Of a stretch of DNA of 64,000 nucleotides, positions 26,580-35,321 are shown piece by piece (position 1 is the first letter of the stretch; every line of letters begins with the position of its first letter). A model generated the notes under the pieces. That model ran no database searches. It was not told the origin of the DNA and saw nothing but the letters and a program-made list of their open reading frames with translations. A program made the translations under genes and the position numbers. Origin of the DNA: Bacillus sp. Xin1 (lineage in GTDB: Bacteria > Bacillota > Bacilli > Bacillales > Bacillaceae_G); the NCBI RefSeq assembly GCF_013314535.1, contig NZ_JABUAE010000020.1:17051-81050 (forward strand). The letters run 5' to 3'.

Positions 26580-29500
26580 CATCGTCCTTATTTTCCTCCC
26601 ACCTTTTATGCCATACAAATAAATTGATAATAAATCCAACAATTGCGATTACAAGAAGTACTGCGAAAGTGACATGGCCATCATTTTTACCACTTATAAA
26701 ATTGTTGAAGAAGTTTTCTATATACTGTAGTGGTGAAAATTCGCGTAACTTACCAAGATAGGATGTCTTAGTTACTTTGACTCCAACAGCTTCTGTTAAA
26801 AATAAATACAGACTTAAGGATGTCAATAAGATAAACATACCTACCATTTTTAATTGACGTAATAGATATGTGGAAACGAAGACAAAAGCCATCATTGTAA
26901 TTGTTATAAAGGCGATCCAAATTAACTTTTGGTTCCCGCTGAATTCCAATAGTTTTCCAGCAATCATACCAATTATTATCCCTTCAACAATAGCTATTCC
27001 AAATGTAATTGCCGTAACTGGTAAGTTCATATCTAAAATCGATAATTTTCCTTCAAAATCATCTTTTTGACTACGCTTTCTTTCTTGATTCGCAATAGCG
27101 TATGACGTAAATAAAGAAACAATAAAACATACTAATACAATTAAATATGGTGTGAAGGTATTTCCAGCTGTAATAACACCATCATTTTGTTTTAAAACTG
27201 GATTCGCTAAAAATTGGTATAACTGTTCATTTTGTCGTTCACCAATGCGGCTATTCGCTAATACTTTACTGAAGTTTTTCGAGAATGATTTATCATCTGA
27301 TACTTTTTCAGTTAAATTGTTTAATAATGTATCAGCTTTTGACACAATCGTTACACCACTATCTTGAATCTCTTTTGCTTGATTATTAATTTGATCAAAT
27401 GTTTTATATACCTCATCAGAGGCTAACAGCGTACCTTTGGAACTTTCAGCTAATGATTGACTCTGCGTGAATAACGATTTCAATCCAGTATCTAATGCTA
27501 ATATAGCTGTCTGTTCTCCCTCGCGATTACTTATTAATACTTTTTGTTCCTCCATCAGTTTTAAGCTATTTTCACGCCACTTCGCTGCGCCGCTCAAATA
27601 CTCAGCTAAGTTCGTATTCATGACATTAGCTTGTTCTGATGTTTGCTTTAATGTTTCTGCCAAATGGTCTGAATTTTGGCTAGCATTGTTAGTGATTTCT
27701 TGTAAAGCATTGATTTTTTGTTTTACCTGATCCATATCAGACGTAACTTCTGCATGGATTTCGGATGAAACAAGATCTGTAATTATATCTAATACATTTT
27801 GCTTATTTAACATGTAATAAAGAGAATTTGGTGTAGCAAGGTTTTTTAACGCTTCTTTCTCTAATTGTCCTGATAAATCTTCGGTTTTCATATCAAGCCC
27901 ATAATATAGTTGGTATAGGCCTAATAATTCTTCATAATTTTTTACTGTGTTTACAGCATCCTTGATTAAACCATCGGATGATAATGATGAAGATATATTT
28001 TCCGATTTCTGATGGACAATATGGTCATTTGTGCGTTCCGTTTTTTCACCGTATTTATTTTCATCACCTGGATCAGTTGTGCCACCGCCTTCACCCGGCT
28101 TCGTTGGGTCGGTTGTGCCACTGCCTTCACCTGGCTTCGTTGGATCGGTTGTACTGCCGCCTTCGCCCGGCTTCGTTGGGTCGGTTGTGCCACCACCTTC
28201 ACCTGGCTTCGTTGGATCGGTTGTGCCACCACCTTCACCTGGCTTCGTTGGGTCGGTTGTGCCACCACCTTCACCTGGCTTCGTTGGGTCGGTTGTGCCA
28301 CCACCTTCACCTGGCTTCGTTGGGTCGGTTGTGCCGCCGCCTTCACCTGGCTTCGTTGGGTCGGTTGTGCCGCCGCCTTCACCTGGCTTCGTTGGGTCGG
28401 TTGTGCCGCCGCCTTCACCTGGCTTCTTGTCACCATCTTTATTAGGCTTTGTTGTTTCATTACCAGTAGTACTATCAGTCAATTGTTTAATTGACTGTAC
28501 TGGTGTTTTTCCACGATTTGTTAGCTGAACGACTTGACTATTTTGTTCACTATTACTCCCATTATTTGTTTCTGGATCAACAGGAGGAGTAACTTCAGGT
28601 TTCGGATACGGTGTTGTTTTTTCAGCGGTATGAGTCAAATCCCATTTCCATGTTACTGGTGTAAAAACATCAATATTTGCGTTTTCATCTGACAATTTGA
28701 CATGCACACTAACAGATAATTCCCCTTCTTCTCGAGAAGGCAGCACAACACTTCCATTATTTAAATAGTCTGCAGTATAGTCTTGTCCATTAATCATTAA
28801 GGCTTCTGTATTTGAATACAGTTCAAATCCCTCTGGAAGTTGTAAACTAAACGTTTGCGATGCATCCATTTTTGAATTCTTTTCTGTATCCTTAAAAGTA
28901 ATCCCATTAGTCGCAAGATCTTTTTTAATACTCTTGATTGTATTTTCTAAAGGAATATCGTTAGAGCCTTCATAATGGAAGTCATTTTCTTCACTATACT
29001 TCTCAGAAACTTTCACTACATTTTTCAGTTGCGTCTTTGTCTCCTCAGGTAAAGTGAGTCTATCAATTTCTTCAACATTCATACTTGCTAACTTATTTAT
29101 CAAACTTTCAATTTGTTTCTTAATTTGATCGTTTGGTTGTTGCATTAAAGTATTTAAATATACCTCTTTTTTATCATTATCCGATAGCTTCGCTTTTAAC
29201 TTTTGATTAATTGTTTCTTGAATATTTGTCTTTAGCTTATCTGCTAGCTCCGCATCATAACTTTTCATTTTGTTATTGACGTCTGTTAAATATTGTTGAA
29301 TTGCTATTGAATCGGATAACGCATTAGATTGTTTATCTGAGTCATTGAAATGGCTTGCTATTACTTTATTCGCCGATTCTAAAGCACTTAATTGCTTTAG
29401 CACATCATTTGTACTGAAGTCACTAGTAAACTGATTGAACTGATTCGAAAAATTATTTGCTAACATATTATTATTTGTCTGCAAATTTTGGAGATTACCG

Positions 29501-30228
29501 AAACCATCTAAATAAGAAACGTTAGATTTCGCATCCTCATCAATTGTTTGCCCAAACCTTTGCAATACACCTTGGAACCCTTTAAAACTATCAACTGATA
29601 CGCCTGTATAATCTTGTACAGTTTCAAATTGTTTCGTATAGTTTGCCAAAGGACTATGTACATCTGTTTTATATACTTTCATATGGGCTTGTTCTTTATC
29701 TACAATTGCCCCAACGTTATCCTGTGCAGCTTGTAATTTCCCAATAATGCTAGCGAAATAAACATCTATAATACGTCGATTAAAATCTTCTAAAATCGAT
29801 GCTGCCGTCTTTTCTGCTTCTGTTTTTAACTCTTTATTTCCAGTTGCATTAACTTTATAACTTAAAGTTAATTTCTCTGGTGCTTCAGAATTAATTGACA
29901 CAGCCTTTCTAGAAAAGTCATTTGGAATTACAATCATCATATTATAGTTATTATTTTTCAAACCACTTTCTGCTACCCCACGACTGACTACATACCACTC
30001 TTGATTATTGTCTTTATTAATGTTTTTTATAAACTGATCTCCAAACGCTATTTTATTCCCTTCAAATACCGTCCCTTGATCTTCATTTACTAAGGCAACC
30101 GTCATTTTTGGAGTGCTTTTTTCATCTTCTTTTTTTAACTTTTTATTTAAAGCTAAATAGGAAGTCCCTGTTGCAAATACAAGGGCTAAAATGATAAACA
30201 ACAAGATACTCCACTTAAACTTTTTCAA
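26554..30228 (-). CDS. esaA: Type VII secretion receptor-like protein EsaA (YueB family)
   Basis: This 1224-residue polytopic protein has one N-terminal span (about 7-27) with the conserved MTVALVNEDQGTVFEGNKI after it, then a very long extracellular region to about residue 1025. Five or six C-terminal spans lie between 1030 and 1210. The ectodomain includes a low-complexity segment of ten 12-residue units (GGGTTDPTKPGE) at about residues 600-720. EsaA is a core T7SSb component, and its B. subtilis relative YueB is the phage SPP1 receptor. A TTG start has GGAG 9 nt upstream. Length is larger than typical because of the repeats. Confidence 0.95.
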   Translation of the reverse strand: MKKFKWSILLFIILALVFATGTSYLALNKKLKKEDEKSTPKMTVALVNEDQGTVFEGNKIAFGDQFIKNINKDNNQEWYVVSRGVAESGLKNNNYNMMIVIPNDFSRKAVSINSEAPEKLTLSYKVNATGNKELKTEAEKTAASILEDFNRRIIDVYFASIIGKLQAAQDNVGAIVDKEQAHMKVYKTDVHSPLANYTKQFETVQDYTGVSVDSFKGFQGVLQRFGQTIDEDAKSNVSYLDGFGNLQNLQTNNNMLANNFSNQFNQFTSDFSTNDVLKQLSALESANKVIASHFNDSDKQSNALSDSIAIQQYLTDVNNKMKSYDAELADKLKTNIQETINQKLKAKLSDNDKKEVYLNTLMQQPNDQIKKQIESLINKLASMNVEEIDRLTLPEETKTQLKNVVKVSEKYSEENDFHYEGSNDIPLENTIKSIKKDLATNGITFKDTEKNSKMDASQTFSLQLPEGFELYSNTEALMINGQDYTADYLNNGSVVLPSREEGELSVSVHVKLSDENANIDVFTPVTWKWDLTHTAEKTTPYPKPEVTPPVDPETNNGSNSEQNSQVVQLTNRGKTPVQSIKQLTDSTTGNETTKPNKDGDKKPGEGGGTTDPTKPGEGGGTTDPTKPGEGGGTTDPTKPGEGGGTTDPTKPGEGGGTTDPTKPGEGGGTTDPTKPGEGGGTTDPTKPGEGGSTTDPTKPGEGSGTTDPTKPGEGGGTTDPGDENKYGEKTERTNDHIVHQKSENISSSLSSDGLIKDAVNTVKNYEELLGLYQLYYGLDMKTEDLSGQLEKEALKNLATPNSLYYMLNKQNVLDIITDLVSSEIHAEVTSDMDQVKQKINALQEITNNASQNSDHLAETLKQTSEQANVMNTNLAEYLSGAAKWRENSLKLMEEQKVLISNREGEQTAILALDTGLKSLFTQSQSLAESSKGTLLASDEVYKTFDQINNQAKEIQDSGVTIVSKADTLLNNLTEKVSDDKSFSKNFSKVLANSRIGERQNEQLYQFLANPVLKQNDGVITAGNTFTPYLIVLVCFIVSLFTSYAIANQERKRSQKDDFEGKLSILDMNLPVTAITFGIAIVEGIIIGMIAGKLLEFSGNQKLIWIAFITITMMAFVFVSTYLLRQLKMVGMFILLTSLSLYLFLTEAVGVKVTKTSYLGKLREFSPLQYIENFFNNFISGKNDGHVTFAVLLVIAIVGFIINLFVWHKRWEENKDDDETVHKAS
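28070..28430 (-). repeat. 36-bp minisatellite inside esaA
   Basis: Ten tandem 36-bp units encode GGGTTDPTKPGE with few changes (GGS and GSG variants towards the C-terminus). Because the unit length is divisible by three and lacks stops, several frames on both strands stay open through it, creating spurious ORFs. Copy number should vary between strains without breaking the frame. Confidence 0.92.
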
Positions 30229-30310
30229 TACTTATCACTCCTGCGAATAAAAAAATCTAAAACCTGCCTATTACACATAAAAATTAAAATTTATTCTTTT
30301 CTTGAAAGTA

Positions 30311-30344
30311 AGTTAGCCATACAACAGAAGTCGCATGGCTAACT
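30311..30344 (-). terminator. Hairpin between esxA and esaA
   Basis: The 10-bp perfect stem AGTTAGCCAT/ATGGCTAACT with a 14-nt loop lies between the stop of esxA and the start of esaA. TTACTTTC follows on the minus strand. It probably acts as a partial terminator that lets esxA be made in excess over the membrane genes. Confidence 0.6.
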
Positions 30345-30382
30345 TTGAAACCTTCTTTTTATGTAGAGAATATCAGTGTTTC

Positions 30383-30679
30383 TTATTTCAAGCCGAAATT
30401 ACGTGACAACTCTTCATCATGAGAAGCGACTGCTTCTGCAGTTTTTGAAAGTTGAACATTAATCTCATGTAATAATTGTGAGAAGTTTTCTACTTTTGGT
30501 CTTAATTCATTAAATTGTCGATCAAAACCTTCGAAAGCACGACCTTCCCATTCTCCTCGCAATTCATTCTGTAATCCTTGTAATTTACGAAGAATGTCAT
30601 CAATTTGTTGAGAGCTTTGCCCATATAAAGCAGATTTTGCTTTAAGCTCCTCAGGACTCATACGAATTTGTCCAGCCAT
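30383..30679 (-). CDS. esxA: WXG100 protein EsxA
   Basis: This is a 98-residue helical hairpin protein with the WXG motif as EWEGRAFEGF at about residues 41-50. It begins MAGQIRMSPEELKAKSALYG and ends with the helix AEAVASHDEELSRNFGLK. It is the secreted dimeric substrate and co-factor of the T7SSb machine and is the first gene of the operon. The ribosome site is GGGGGAA. A possible sigma-A promoter lies upstream (30745-30772), and a hairpin separates it from esaA. Confidence 0.95.
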   Translation of the reverse strand: MAGQIRMSPEELKAKSALYGQSSQQIDDILRKLQGLQNELRGEWEGRAFEGFDRQFNELRPKVENFSQLLHEINVQLSKTAEAVASHDEELSRNFGLK

Positions 30680-30744
30680 TAAAATTTCCCCCTTAATAAT
30701 GAATGATTTAGTAGAATTAACTAAAATTTAACTCCACCTGGATA

Positions 30745-30772
30745 ATTATAGAATAATAATAATAAATTGAAA
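30745..30772 (-). promoter_or_regulatory. esxA: Possible promoter of the ess operon
   Basis: On the minus strand TTTCAA (30767-30772), 16 nt and TATAAT (30745-30750) resemble a sigma-A promoter with a weak -35. This gives a leader of about 60 nt before esxA. Seen by eye only. Confidence 0.35.
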
Positions 30773-31132
30773 AGAAATTTTTTAACGATTCTAAACATAT
30801 ATTAAAATTAATATTTTACGATATGTTATTTTTTTACCAAAATATAGTTGTATATCATTTTTTTGGAATTTATAGCCCGATCTCTTACGCATGTTCCTTA
30901 ATCCCTTGTATAAAAACTTGTTTATCCTGGTTAAGAATCCCAAACAATTTCTGCCATTATCTTCATCTTATATTTCTACAATTGGCATTCATATATTTCC
31001 ATCCGGACTCTCTAATCTCATTATAATTACCTTAAGCCCTGTTTCTATACTTGTTTGATGAAATTCTCCTTCATTCCATCAGAACACAACATGCCCTAAT
31101 TGTACTTTCAGCCCCTCCCCCTTCTCCTTACA

Positions 31133-31169
31133 CAATAAGAAGCAGCTGGGACACAGCTGCTTCTTATTG
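31133..31169 (-). terminator. Hairpin after the GNAT/2H/GNAT operon
   Basis: The perfect 16-bp stem CAATAAGAAGCAGCTG/CAGCTGCTTCTTATTG has a 5-nt loop (31149-31153). There is no strong T run, but it lies just after the stop at 31194. Confidence 0.65.
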
Positions 31170-31193
31170 AATCATTCCTTTTGGCTTTATTCT

Positions 31194-31679
31194 TTATGTA
31201 TATAAAACCATTTTTATAGTTTGCAAATTATGCCCTTCAAAATCCTCTTCAAATTGCTCTAAAGTTGCAAAGCCCTTTGCTTCATAAAAGCACTTCCCTT
31301 TTTCATTTGCGGCTTCTACATGGATATAAATCTTTCGAACACCTTCTAAAAGGGTAATACCTCTTTGCAATAAAACTGTACCAATCCCTTTCCCTTGGTG
31401 TCCCGGTAATATATAAATCGCTCCTAATTCCGCTTCATTTTGATATTTAATAGGTGAAAAATTAGCAAACCCAACAATTTGATCCTCTACTTCTGCTACA
31501 AATAGGTGTGAATTCTCTAATCTTCTTTTCATCATCTCATCCGAATACGCTTGTTCTAAAAATTTCTCTTGAACTTCCTGCGGAATAATCCCTTTATATG
31601 TATCATACCAAGCCACTTTCGCCACTTCTTGTACAGTAGCAATATCTCGTGCGTTCATTTCTCTAATTACATATGTCAT
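31194..31679 (-). CDS. GNAT-family N-acetyltransferase
   Basis: This 161-residue single-domain GNAT has the motif A loop LGAIYILPGHQGKGIGTVLL at about residues 83-102 (Q/GxxGxG: HQGKGIG), followed by IYIHVEAANEKGKCFYEAKG, the motif B region. Acceptor unknown. It overlaps the upstream 2H phosphoesterase gene by 4 bp and is the last gene of a three-gene operon with a second GNAT. Confidence 0.9.
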   Translation of the reverse strand: MTYVIREMNARDIATVQEVAKVAWYDTYKGIIPQEVQEKFLEQAYSDEMMKRRLENSHLFVAEVEDQIVGFANFSPIKYQNEAELGAIYILPGHQGKGIGTVLLQRGITLLEGVRKIYIHVEAANEKGKCFYEAKGFATLEQFEEDFEGHNLQTIKMVLYT

Positions 31680-32224
31680 ATCGATTTCTCCATGCTTTTC
31701 AATGTATATTCCGCTATCACACTACACGAAATTGGATTGCTATTTTCATAGTTTATTCTGATTAATTTCAAACTTTCTATCACTGCCTTTTGTACTTTGA
31801 AGTCTTTATATATAAAATCCATTACATTAACAAATTGCTCTCGCTTTAAACGAGTTGCAATCGTACAATGCGGTACCCACTTTCCAGGTACATAATACGA
31901 CTGTGGTTGGTCATGAAAATCCACGAAATGATTATGGAATGATTGATGAAGTTCTAACAATCTTCCCGTTACTATTGGTGCGAGAAAAATAGTTCCATTT
32001 GTAGGAAATGTACCAACAGAAGAAAATTCAACTGGAAAGCACTCTATATGTTCTGTAAACTTTTCTAATTTCTCTCCATACAGCTTTAAATCCAAAGTAT
32101 GATAATCTGCTAATTTAATATGAGGTTCTAAGTCTTCATTATGTCCAATATTTATTCGTTCCTCTCTAATTTCTTTCACGTGCTTTGAAAACCTTTCATC
32201 AAATGCAGCAATAACGGCGTACAT
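31676..32224 (-). CDS. 2'-5' RNA ligase / 2H phosphoesterase family protein
   Basis: This 182-residue protein has the two-repeat 2H layout. The first motif is PHIKLADYH (about residues 33-41), with Lys where Thr or Ser usually follows H-x. The second is a canonical HCTIAT (about 118-123). Members hydrolyse or form cyclic phosphodiester bonds in RNA or nucleotides, and the altered first motif makes activity uncertain. It is placed between two acetyltransferases with a 6-bp gap and a 4-bp overlap, so cotranscription is likely. Confidence 0.85.
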   Translation of the reverse strand: MYAVIAAFDERFSKHVKEIREERINIGHNEDLEPHIKLADYHTLDLKLYGEKLEKFTEHIECFPVEFSSVGTFPTNGTIFLAPIVTGRLLELHQSFHNHFVDFHDQPQSYYVPGKWVPHCTIATRLKREQFVNVMDFIYKDFKVQKAVIESLKLIRINYENSNPISCSVIAEYTLKSMEKSI

Positions 32225-32230
32225 CTTTGT

Positions 32231-32797
32231 TCACTCCTTTTCTTCCCTTAATGCTTCCCACTCTTCACGAATCATTCCCATTCGAATAGAATCATAATAT
32301 GTCCCATTATAGTAACGACATTTCCGCATTCTACCTTCTAACTTCATCCCAATTTTTTCTGCAACTTTTATCATTCGCTCATTTCCAGACCACGTCGTTA
32401 ATCCAACCCTACCAATCTCCATATTCCTAAATAGCAAATCTCTATATAATCGCAAAGCTTCTGTACCATATCCTCCATTCCAATACGCTGGTTCATAAAT
32501 AGTAATCCCAATTTCTAGCCACCGCGTTGCCTTATACTCCCAATAGAAACCAACTGTTCCAATTATTTTGCCATCAACCTCAATAATGAGTTGAGACAAG
32601 GGTTCCTCTTTTAACTTAGATTGTAAATTCCCCTTGTATTCTGGGTACTCTTGCATAGAGAATGGAAAGTATGGTGCATCCCACTTCTTCCACTCAGGTT
32701 CTTCGTCCTTATATATTTGTGAATATAACAACTGTATATCTTTCTCTTCTATTTTTCTTACTATCACTTTTTCCCCTTGCATATATAGACGTTCCAT
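32231..32797 (-). CDS. GNAT-family N-acetyltransferase (RimJ/RimL type)
   Basis: This 188-residue protein begins MERLYMQGEKVIVRKIEEKD. It has the RimJ/RimL-style order: WLEIGITIYEPAYWNGGYGTE (acetyl-CoA loop NGGYGTE), then IGRVGLTTWSGNERMIKVAE and KIGMKLEGRMRKCRYYNGTY. This subgroup often resembles spermidine or ribosomal protein acetyltransferases. Acceptor unknown. It is the first gene of the three-gene operon, with ribosome site GGGAGG. Confidence 0.9.
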   Translation of the reverse strand: MERLYMQGEKVIVRKIEEKDIQLLYSQIYKDEEPEWKKWDAPYFPFSMQEYPEYKGNLQSKLKEEPLSQLIIEVDGKIIGTVGFYWEYKATRWLEIGITIYEPAYWNGGYGTEALRLYRDLLFRNMEIGRVGLTTWSGNERMIKVAEKIGMKLEGRMRKCRYYNGTYYDSIRMGMIREEWEALREEKE

Positions 32798-32931
32798 GTT
32801 TGCCTCCCGTACTATTAAATCAAATATTAGAATTAAACATATTAATAATATTATATTTATTTTTCGGAAAAATCAAACAATAACAAAGCTATTTATTGTA
32901 TAATATTGTAAAAAGTTGTCGGAGGGATTTG

Positions 32932-33828
32932 ATGTTAAACAAAACATCTCAATTTGTGATAAAACTTTCATCCATCGTTTTATCACTTTTACTACTACTA
33001 AATCTGCCTTATTTGTTTGTCACGCAAAGCGGCTTCACTTTTCAACCAATTATATTTTTTAAACAAATTTTCACTATGTTAAAGCAGGTATTCTCTCCTG
33101 AATCCCTTATAGTTCTATCATCAGACGCGAAGTTTGGTAACTTAAAAAAAATCCCATTATTCCCAACCGTTTTAGAACCTTACACATATTCATTTACTGT
33201 TTTATTTGTAGCTTTTGTTCTTGCACTTTTTCTCTCATCTAGTATGGCATTTTTTTATTTTTTGGCGAAAGATTCTATCAAAAAATGGATTAACAGAGTT
33301 ATTTTTGTATTAGAAGCGATCCCTGATATGATGATGATGATTTGTTTACAAATATTTTTCATTTTGGTACTTCAGAAATTTGGAGAATCTCCTGTCACAA
33401 TTATTTCTTTTAATGAAAATCGCGCTTATTTACTTCCTATTTTATCTTTAGCAGTCTTACCTACATTACAAATGTTTCGGATGATGGTGTTATACATAAA
33501 AGAAGAACATGAAAAACAATATGTAGAGGTTGCATATGGAAAAGGCCTTTCATCAAGTTATATACTATGCATTCACTTATTCAAAAATATATCTATTCAC
33601 TTTTTCCATCATTTAAAAACAATCTTTGTTTTCTTGCTTTCTAACTTGTTCGTTTTAGAATTTGTTTTTAATATGAAAGGCATTATTCAATTTTTATTTA
33701 GTAAAGCATTCATTTCACCCGCTGCTACATTTATCATACTTATTATGATTATTTTACCTTTTTATATAATCTTTCAAATCATTTCATTAATGATGAACAG
33801 ATGGCAAATGAAAGGAGAAATTTTATGA
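32932..33828 (+). CDS. ABC transporter permease, oligopeptide (DppB/OppB) type
   Basis: This 298-residue permease has about six membrane spans. It shows the BPD_transp_1 layout with a large first extracellular loop (about 30-80) and a coupling-helix-like region (EVAYGKGLSSSYILCIHLFK, about 200-219) in place of the classic EAA loop. The start at 32932 has GGAGGG 5-6 nt upstream. The stop overlaps the next permease by 4 bp (ATGA). No binding protein or ATPase gene is adjacent, so it must borrow them or be regulatory. Confidence 0.85.
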   Translation: MLNKTSQFVIKLSSIVLSLLLLLNLPYLFVTQSGFTFQPIIFFKQIFTMLKQVFSPESLIVLSSDAKFGNLKKIPLFPTVLEPYTYSFTVLFVAFVLALFLSSSMAFFYFLAKDSIKKWINRVIFVLEAIPDMMMMICLQIFFILVLQKFGESPVTIISFNENRAYLLPILSLAVLPTLQMFRMMVLYIKEEHEKQYVEVAYGKGLSSSYILCIHLFKNISIHFFHHLKTIFVFLLSNLFVLEFVFNMKGIIQFLFSKAFISPAATFIILIMIILPFYIIFQIISLMMNRWQMKGEIL

Positions 33829-34865
33829 AATATATTTGGAAATCAAAACGATTTTTAGTCGGATTCATTTATCTTTTCTCATTAATTATGGCTAGCTTTA
33901 TTTATACTTTGTTCTTTAAAGATAGTATACCAGAAGCACCTCTGTTACTTTATAATGACAAGAATGAGTTACTTGGTAAGGCACCCTTTCCACCATCTTT
34001 AATGCCACCTTTTGGCTCTGACCGTTTCGGAGAATCTATATTTTTACAAGTTTTAGACGGAGCGAAATTTACAATTTTATTCGCTGTTGCAATTAGTTTA
34101 TTACGCATTTTATTTGGGACGTGTTTAGGTATTCTATTAAGTTTATACGGCGCAAAATGTAAAAGATTTTTCCAGGCATGTTCAGAGGTATTTTATTATA
34201 TCCCGACTGTATTTATCGCATTTATACTTATCACACCAGTTAACATTGTAATCACGTCAAATGCGGATCGACTAAGCCCAAATATCCCATTTGCACTTTA
34301 TCAAGCTATTATACTCATTTTTATCGCTCTCCCTACAATCTCGTTATATATTTCATCAGAAGTTGATGAATTTATGCAAAAAGATTATATATTGAGCTCA
34401 CAATTAATGGGAGCAAGCCGTTTCCATATTATAAAGAAACACTTACGTGTCTTATTGCTCGATCGTATATTTGTTTTATTTATGGAGCATATTGTCCAAA
34501 CACTCATACTCATGATCCACTTAGCATTACTTAACATTGTGATCGGCGGGGTACAACTAAAAGAAATGGATCAAGGTGAGTTCAAACCCGTTTCACTCTC
34601 AAATGATTGGGCAGGTCTTATCGGATTAAATCGTTATGAAATGAATCTTTCATTATGGATTATTTTTTATACACTCATTACATTCTTTATTACAATACTT
34701 TTCATTAAACTCATGACAACTGGAATTCAAGACGCACTCAAATCAAGAAATTCCCAAACAGTTATGATACAACCTGTTCAGGATCAAAAAATATATGTAA
34801 AAAATAAAGATTCTTTTTCAGTTGTTTCTTCAGAAGAACGAAAACAGTCTTCTCTACATTTGTAA
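33825..34865 (+). CDS. ABC transporter permease, oligopeptide (DppC/OppC) type
   Basis: This 346-residue protein is the second subunit of the pair. It has an N-terminal span, then FPPSLMPPFGSDRFGESIFL (the typical 'GTDxxGRD' region of DppC proteins, here GSDRFGES), five further spans, and the loop DYILSSQLMGASRFHIIKKH that corresponds to the EAA coupling motif. The hydrophilic C-terminal tail of about 40 residues is unusual. Start 33825 follows AAAGGAG and overlaps the first permease. Confidence 0.85.
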   Translation: MKYIWKSKRFLVGFIYLFSLIMASFIYTLFFKDSIPEAPLLLYNDKNELLGKAPFPPSLMPPFGSDRFGESIFLQVLDGAKFTILFAVAISLLRILFGTCLGILLSLYGAKCKRFFQACSEVFYYIPTVFIAFILITPVNIVITSNADRLSPNIPFALYQAIILIFIALPTISLYISSEVDEFMQKDYILSSQLMGASRFHIIKKHLRVLLLDRIFVLFMEHIVQTLILMIHLALLNIVIGGVQLKEMDQGEFKPVSLSNDWAGLIGLNRYEMNLSLWIIFYTLITFFITILFIKLMTTGIQDALKSRNSQTVMIQPVQDQKIYVKNKDSFSVVSSEERKQSSLHL

Positions 34866-34914
34866 AAATATGATTAGACGAAACTGCTGTTATATCATTT
34901 TTGAGGAATTTATT

Positions 34915-35298
34915 ATGAAACATGTTCAAGAACTATATCAACAATTTCAAGAAGAAATGGGATGAAGTCACAATGATAGACGTAATGAATTTCAGCACAA
35001 TAAAGAATTTCTCCTATATATTCATATGTTATTGACGACAGATGTCGCTGAAGTCGCCGAGGAATTTCGGGCACTCTTTTCCAGAACTGAACAACTAAAA
35101 AAATAAAGCGTTTCTGAACATGAAACATATGCTCAGGCGAAGGAAGAAATTCGTGAAAATCTTGGTAAAAAGCTTGCTGATTGTCTAGCTTATTTATGTA
35201 AGTTGGCTAACTTTTTTGATTTTAATTTAGAAGATGAACTTCGCAACAAATTAGATGAAATACGAATGCGCTCTCAAAGTCTACAAAATAAAAAATAG
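34915..35298 (+). pseudogene. MazG-like nucleotide pyrophosphohydrolase, two in-frame stops
   Basis: One frame without indels spans 128 codons from MKHVQELYQQFQEEMG, a TGA (34963-34965) where Trp is expected, SHNDRRNEFQHNKEFLLYIH, MLLTTDVAEVAEEFRALF, a TAA at 35104-35106, and then AKEEIRENLGKKLADCLAYL to a TAG. The EVAEE helix and the KLADCLAYL (D-x-x-x-Y/A) helix match the metal-binding helices of MazG-type enzymes that cleave non-canonical NTPs. A TGAGG ribosome-like site precedes it. Two nonsense changes and no frameshift suggest fairly recent loss. Confidence 0.8.
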
Positions 35299-35321
35299 GA
35301 GGATATTTTCCTTCCTATTTT

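Larger units (their letters stand above)
30680..31193. other. Spacer upstream of esxA
   Basis: This is a 514-bp AT-rich gap with no intact gene. It holds the leader of esxA, a possible decayed minus-strand coding stretch (30866-31075, two stops in an otherwise protein-like frame) and a terminator hairpin at 31133-31169. The plus-strand frame at 30823-31026 is unlikely to be real: it has no ribosome site and the composition of AT-rich noise. Confidence 0.5.

Noticed and set aside
28070-28430. Repeat array as CRISPR
   Set aside because: Units are contiguous and coding, with no unique spacers and no cas genes in the window.
27966-28528. Four long overlapping reading frames on both strands through the esaA repeat
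   Set aside because: They result from the 36-bp repeat having no stop in several frames. They lack ribosome sites, and only the esaA frame continues into conserved sequence.
30823-31026. 67-residue plus-strand frame upstream of esxA
   Set aside because: No ribosome site and an odd Cys/Phe/Tyr-rich composition expected from AT-rich non-coding DNA.
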